From positions 1 through 17,296 of the forward strand of contig CBDUMN010000076.1 in assembly GCA_965368335.1 (NCBI GenBank): a stretch of 17,296 bases of DNA. The letters are read 5' to 3'. This document shows, piece after piece, positions 14,508 to 17,296 of this stretch (positions are counted from its first letter, which is position 1; every line of letters starts with the position of its first letter). The notes under the pieces were generated by a model, which was given only the letters and a program-made list of their open reading frames with translations, did no database searches and was not told the origin of the DNA. The translations under genes and the position numbers were made by a program. Source of the stretch: CBDUMN01 sp965368335. Lineage in GTDB: Bacteria; Pseudomonadota; Alphaproteobacteria; Rhodospirillales; JAPHRK01.

Positions 14508-15323
14508 TTACATATATCCTTCCACGCGAAGGCGCTCGAAGGCGTCTTCCGATTCCTGGTCCTGGGCCCGTCCGGCGCGTTCGGGAACGCGGGTGGCTTC
14601 GAGTTCTTCAATAATTTCGTCGAGCGTTGTCGCCGTGCTGGCGATGGAGCCGGTGCAGGGAGCGCAGCCGAGCGAGCGGTAGCGAATGCCGTCTTTGGCG
14701 AAATAGAGCGATGGCAGAGGAATGCCTTCCCGGCGGATGTAGCGCCAGATGTCGATCTCTGTCCAATGAAGCAACGGGTGAATGCGCAAGGAGGTTCCCG
14801 GCGGTACGTCGGTGTTGAACTGCTCCCAGAATTCGGGCGGCTGATCGCGGAAGTCCCAAGCGGCGTTTTCTCCGCGCGGGCTGAAAACCCGTTCCTTGGC
14901 CCGGGTTCCTTCCTCGTCGCGGCGGATGCCGGCAATCAGACCGGTAAACCCATGTTCGGCTACCAGTTGCTTGAGGCCCTGCGTCTTTAAGGCGGTGCAG
15001 CAGTCCACCCGGCCTTTTTCCGGGTTCATCCCTTCGCTCAAGGCTTTTTCGTTGGAGCCGACCACCAGGTTGAGGTTCCAGTCTTTGGCGAGGCTGTCGC
15101 GGAACTCGATCATCTCGGGGATTTTGAAGGTGGTGTCCACATGGACCAGCGGAAACGGCACATGGCCGAAGAAAGCCTTGCGCGCCAACCAGAGCATAGC
15201 GTTGGAATCCTTGCCCAGCGACCAGAGCATGGCGAGGTTTTCGACCTTGTTGAAGGCTTCGCGCAGGATGTAGACGCTCTGGGCCTCCAGGGCGTCCAGA
15301 TGATCCAAAGATTTGTAAGTCAT
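14508..15323 (-). CDS. cysD: Sulfate adenylyltransferase small subunit CysD, short Cys-rich form
   Basis: CysD is the catalytic ATP sulfurylase subunit working with CysN. The 271-residue protein has the PP-loop SLGKDS (35-40), HVDTTFKIPEM, GIRRDEEGTRAKER and WTEIDIWRYI. Against the roughly 300-residue enterobacterial CysD it is shorter and lacks an insert before the C-terminal region. It also carries a Cys pair at 108-109 (DCCTALKT) and C220-x-x-C223 (LGCAPCTGS) where E. coli CysD has HTDIMKT and GCWPLTG. That CC plus CxxC set resembles the cluster ligands of the adjacent CysH. ATG 15323 is the start; the open frame extending to 15641 overlays cysH. It is 16 bp downstream of cysH and abuts cysNC. 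Confidence 0.95.
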   Translation of the reverse strand: MTYKSLDHLDALEAQSVYILREAFNKVENLAMLWSLGKDSNAMLWLARKAFFGHVPFPLVHVDTTFKIPEMIEFRDSLAKDWNLNLVVGSNEKALSEGMNPEKGRVDCCTALKTQGLKQLVAEHGFTGLIAGIRRDEEGTRAKERVFSPRGENAAWDFRDQPPEFWEQFNTDVPPGTSLRIHPLLHWTEIDIWRYIRREGIPLPSLYFAKDGIRYRSLGCAPCTGSIASTATTLDEIIEELEATRVPERAGRAQDQESEDAFERLRVEGYM

Positions 15324-15339
15324 TTCTCTATTCGTTCCG

Positions 15340-16086
15340 TTAGATGTTTTCACCCATCCAGGGTGCGCGGTGGATACCGCATTCGGTTTTTTCCTGCCCG
15401 GCCCAACGGCCCGAGCGAATGTCTTCTCCGGGGGCGGTGCGTTCCGTACAGGGCATGCAGCCGATGGATAGAAAGCCGTCTTCGACCATGGGGTGTTGGG
15501 GGATGTTGTAGTCGGTAAACGTGCTCTCAATGTCCTCTTTCGTCCAGCGGACCAGAGGATTGATTTTGAAGTGGGTTCCGTCGAACTCGATGGTCGGCAA
15601 TTCTTCGCGTCCGCCACCGTGGTAGCGTTTGCGTCCTCCAATAACGGCCTCGTAGTCCTTTAGCGCCTTAGCCAGGGGCTCGACCTTGCGAAAAGCGCAG
15701 CAGGCGTCCGGGTCGCGGTAGGCCAGCGTACCGTCGTGGTCGAGCCGTTTGACAGCGTCTTCCGAGGGGCCGATGACTTTGATATTGGTCAGCCCGAACC
15801 GCTCAGCGATCTGATCCCGATAGCTCAGGGTTTCCGGAAAATGCCTGCAGGTATCGATGAACAACACCGGCAGGGACGGATCGACCCTGGCCGCCAGATG
15901 GAGCAGCGCGGCGGCTTCGGCGCCGAAAGAAGAATTGATCGCAATCTTGCCGATGAAGACTTCCGTCGCCATGGCATGGATCAACTCTTCCCCGTCCAAG
16001 TGTCCGAAGCGGTCACGCAGCTCCGCCAGCCTTTCGGTCGGCGATGGCGCATCATCGCTGGGAAGGGGGGCGGCTTGTTGGGTCAT
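15340..16086 (-). CDS. cysH: Assimilatory APS reductase, [4Fe-4S] type (CysH family)
   Basis: The enzyme reduces adenylyl sulfate to sulfite and AMP using thioredoxin. The 248 residues include the nucleotide-binding start NSSFGAEAA (51-59) and VLFIDTCRHFPET. The cysteine set that marks APS reductases rather than enterobacterial PAPS reductases is present: C129-C130 in DACCAFRKVEPL and C210-x-x-C213, ligands of a [4Fe-4S] cluster. The catalytic C236 lies in ECGIH near the C-terminus. ATG 16086 overlaps the stop of the upstream reductase gene by four bases (ATGA), so the two are translationally coupled. The presence of an APS kinase domain in the same operon means both APS and PAPS can form. 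Confidence 0.95.
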   Translation of the reverse strand: MTQQAAPLPSDDAPSPTERLAELRDRFGHLDGEELIHAMATEVFIGKIAINSSFGAEAAALLHLAARVDPSLPVLFIDTCRHFPETLSYRDQIAERFGLTNIKVIGPSEDAVKRLDHDGTLAYRDPDACCAFRKVEPLAKALKDYEAVIGGRKRYHGGGREELPTIEFDGTHFKINPLVRWTKEDIESTFTDYNIPQHPMVEDGFLSIGCMPCTERTAPGEDIRSGRWAGQEKTECGIHRAPWMGENI

Positions 16087-17296
16087 GCCGGAATACCTAA
16101 GGCTTCCAGGGGTTGAATTTTTGCTTCGGTTACCTGTTCGGCCCGATTGATCCAAGTCTCCAGCACTTCGCCGAACGCGGTAATTTCTTCGGCGTTGGTG
16201 CGGGCGGTTTGTTCGGCGGCCAGCGTCTTGTCGAGCAGGTCGATCAAGCTTTTATTGGCGGCGAACCGCTGACGGAGCTCTTCCAGCATCGCCTCGGGCT
16301 TGCCCGCCTTGACGCCGCCACTGACGGCTAGCAGCCGCTTGCCGCCGGCCAGCAATCCGGCCTTGCCTGCGCGCAGCGCTTCTTTCGTATCGCCCACGGC
16401 GACGGCCCGATGGAGATCGATCAAACCGACCCGCGCCAGATCGCCCAGATATTCGGCGACGATGGCCGGGGCGGCGCATTCGCCCGCCGTGCTGGTCGGC
16501 GGTGTGAAGGGTTCCGATTTCTCCAGGTCCACATACCAGGATTCATCTTCCGGGTTTTCCACTGAGCCGAAGGGTTCGACCAGGGCGGAGACGTGATCCT
16601 TGCCGAGCCGCTCGACCCAGCCACGCACCGTTTCTCCATCCTGACGCTCGTTTTCATAAGCGCCGATTAGAGCCTTTAAGGCGTCTCCGGCCTTGCGGGC
16701 CGGGATGTAAGCCAGACCGAGGCCGATGGCGTCCTGGGCGTGGGGGAGGCCACCCACATGAAGCTGATAGTGAGGGACATGCCGACCTTCGATCTTTTTA
16801 CCAAGTCCATGAAGACCGAAATCGCCTACATGGTGCTGGCCGCAGGAATTCTGGCAGCCGGAAATGCGGATGCGGGTTTCGGAGAGCTTGGCCAGTTCCG
16901 GGTCAGCGGCCAATTCCTTCGATAGTGCGTTGGAATTGGTGATGCCGATGGGGCAGGAACTGGTGCCGGGGCAGGAGACCAGATTGCTCGTCCCGTTGGC
17001 TTGTTCGTCGACGGACAGGCCCAGCTTGCGCACTTCTTCGATGAAAACGGAAGCCTTGGCTTCGGTTAAACCAATGACGACGAGGTTCTGATCACGGGTT
17101 GAGCGGATGTCGCTGACGCCGAAAGCCTCGGTCAGGGCGGTGAAGGCGAAAAGCTGTTGTGCATCAACACTGCCGAGTGGCGGACGAACGACCACGGCGA
17201 CGCCGCCGTTATGCTGGGCGACTTTCGCTCCTGGCAGCACTGGTGTTTCCTGATTGGCGGGTTCGCGCCACGACAAAGGTTCCCTGGTCCGTTGGG
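16083..17296 (-). CDS. cysI: Nitrite/sulfite reductase hemoprotein, C-terminal part (5' end outside window)
   Basis: The minus-strand frame is open to the window edge and gives about 403 residues. It has the siroheme/[4Fe-4S] ligand set SCPGTSSCPIG (C-x5-C) and SGCQNSCGQHH (C-x3-C), about 35 residues apart, preceded by a ferredoxin-like half-domain with TRDQNLVVIGL. This is the C-terminal half of the one-chain nitrite/sulfite reductase family. Next to cysH it most likely reduces sulfite to sulfide. The TTG near 17276 is not the true start, since coding sequence (REPLSWRE) runs through it. A C-terminal helical extension of about 100 residues follows the core. The assignment to sulfite rather than nitrite rests on operon context. 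Confidence 0.9.
   Translation of the reverse strand, partial: QRTREPLSWREPANQETPVLPGAKVAQHNGGVAVVVRPPLGSVDAQQLFAFTALTEAFGVSDIRSTRDQNLVVIGLTEAKASVFIEEVRKLGLSVDEQANGTSNLVSCPGTSSCPIGITNSNALSKELAADPELAKLSETRIRISGCQNSCGQHHVGDFGLHGLGKKIEGRHVPHYQLHVGGLPHAQDAIGLGLAYIPARKAGDALKALIGAYENERQDGETVRGWVERLGKDHVSALVEPFGSVENPEDESWYVDLEKSEPFTPPTSTAGECAAPAIVAEYLGDLARVGLIDLHRAVAVGDTKEALRAGKAGLLAGGKRLLAVSGGVKAGKPEAMLEELRQRFAANKSLIDLLDKTLAAEQTARTNAEEITAFGEVLETWINRAEQVTEAKIQPLEALGIPA

Noticed and set aside
14507..14935. N-terminal extension of CysNC
   Set aside because: The upstream open frame lies wholly within cysD. The conserved protein begins at ATG 14506, one base after the cysD stop.
1..17296. Mobile element, prophage, defence island or tRNA gene
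   Set aside because: No transposase, integrase, restriction, toxin-antitoxin or phage gene and no cloverleaf-like sequence was recognised. The genes are ordinary chromosomal functions.

Overview
The window reads as an alphaproteobacterial chromosome segment, probably from a motile Rhodospirillales-like bacterium. The strongest clue is a MipZ-type division-site ATPase, a family characteristic of Alphaproteobacteria. The chemotaxis proteins are also of the alphaproteobacterial kind, the GC content is moderately high, and no insertion sequences, integrases, tRNAs or CRISPR arrays are visible. No species is claimed.

Layout, left to right. (1) 1-5024, plus strand: a compact chemotaxis operon. It holds the tail of one CheY-like regulator, then cheA, cheR, cheB and a second cheY that starts at a GTG. 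No cheW lies in the window. (2) 5149-6048: mipZ, directly behind cheY. (3) 6022-6200: an array of short hairpin repeats between the converging mipZ and a minus-strand gene. (4) 6204-6707, minus strand: a small helical protein with the D-x-x-x-Q motif of CheZ phosphatases and an acidic DDIELF tail. (5) 6948-8862, plus strand: a 414-residue pentapeptide-repeat protein, then cheD. (6) 8864-8952: a perfect 35-bp duplicated hairpin, followed by a minus-strand gene of unknown function (8973-9461). (7) 9462-9809: an AT-rich intergenic region that probably holds promoters. (8) 9810-12550: an exported rhodanese and a transmembrane chemoreceptor, ending at a strong bidirectional terminator. (9) 12623-17296, minus strand: a sulfate-assimilation operon, transcribed in the order nitrite/sulfite reductase (5' end outside the window), APS reductase (cysH), cysD, and fused cysN-cysC.

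How the genes work together. The chemoreceptor controls CheA, which phosphorylates CheY and CheB. CheR methylates receptors, CheB demethylates and deamidates them, and CheD deamidates them. The CheZ-like protein is a good candidate for the CheY-P phosphatase that otherwise seems missing. MipZ inside this cluster suggests a link between cell-pole or division-site organisation and the chemotaxis machinery, but that is inference. The cys operon takes sulfate through APS (and PAPS) to sulfite and sulfide.

The most unusual signals are the hairpin array, whose two variants keep nearly the same loop while their stems differ by three compensatory base-pair changes; the CheZ-like gene with MipZ and a pentapeptide protein in one chemotaxis cluster; and a CysD carrying a CC plus CxxC cysteine set resembling that of its neighbour CysH.
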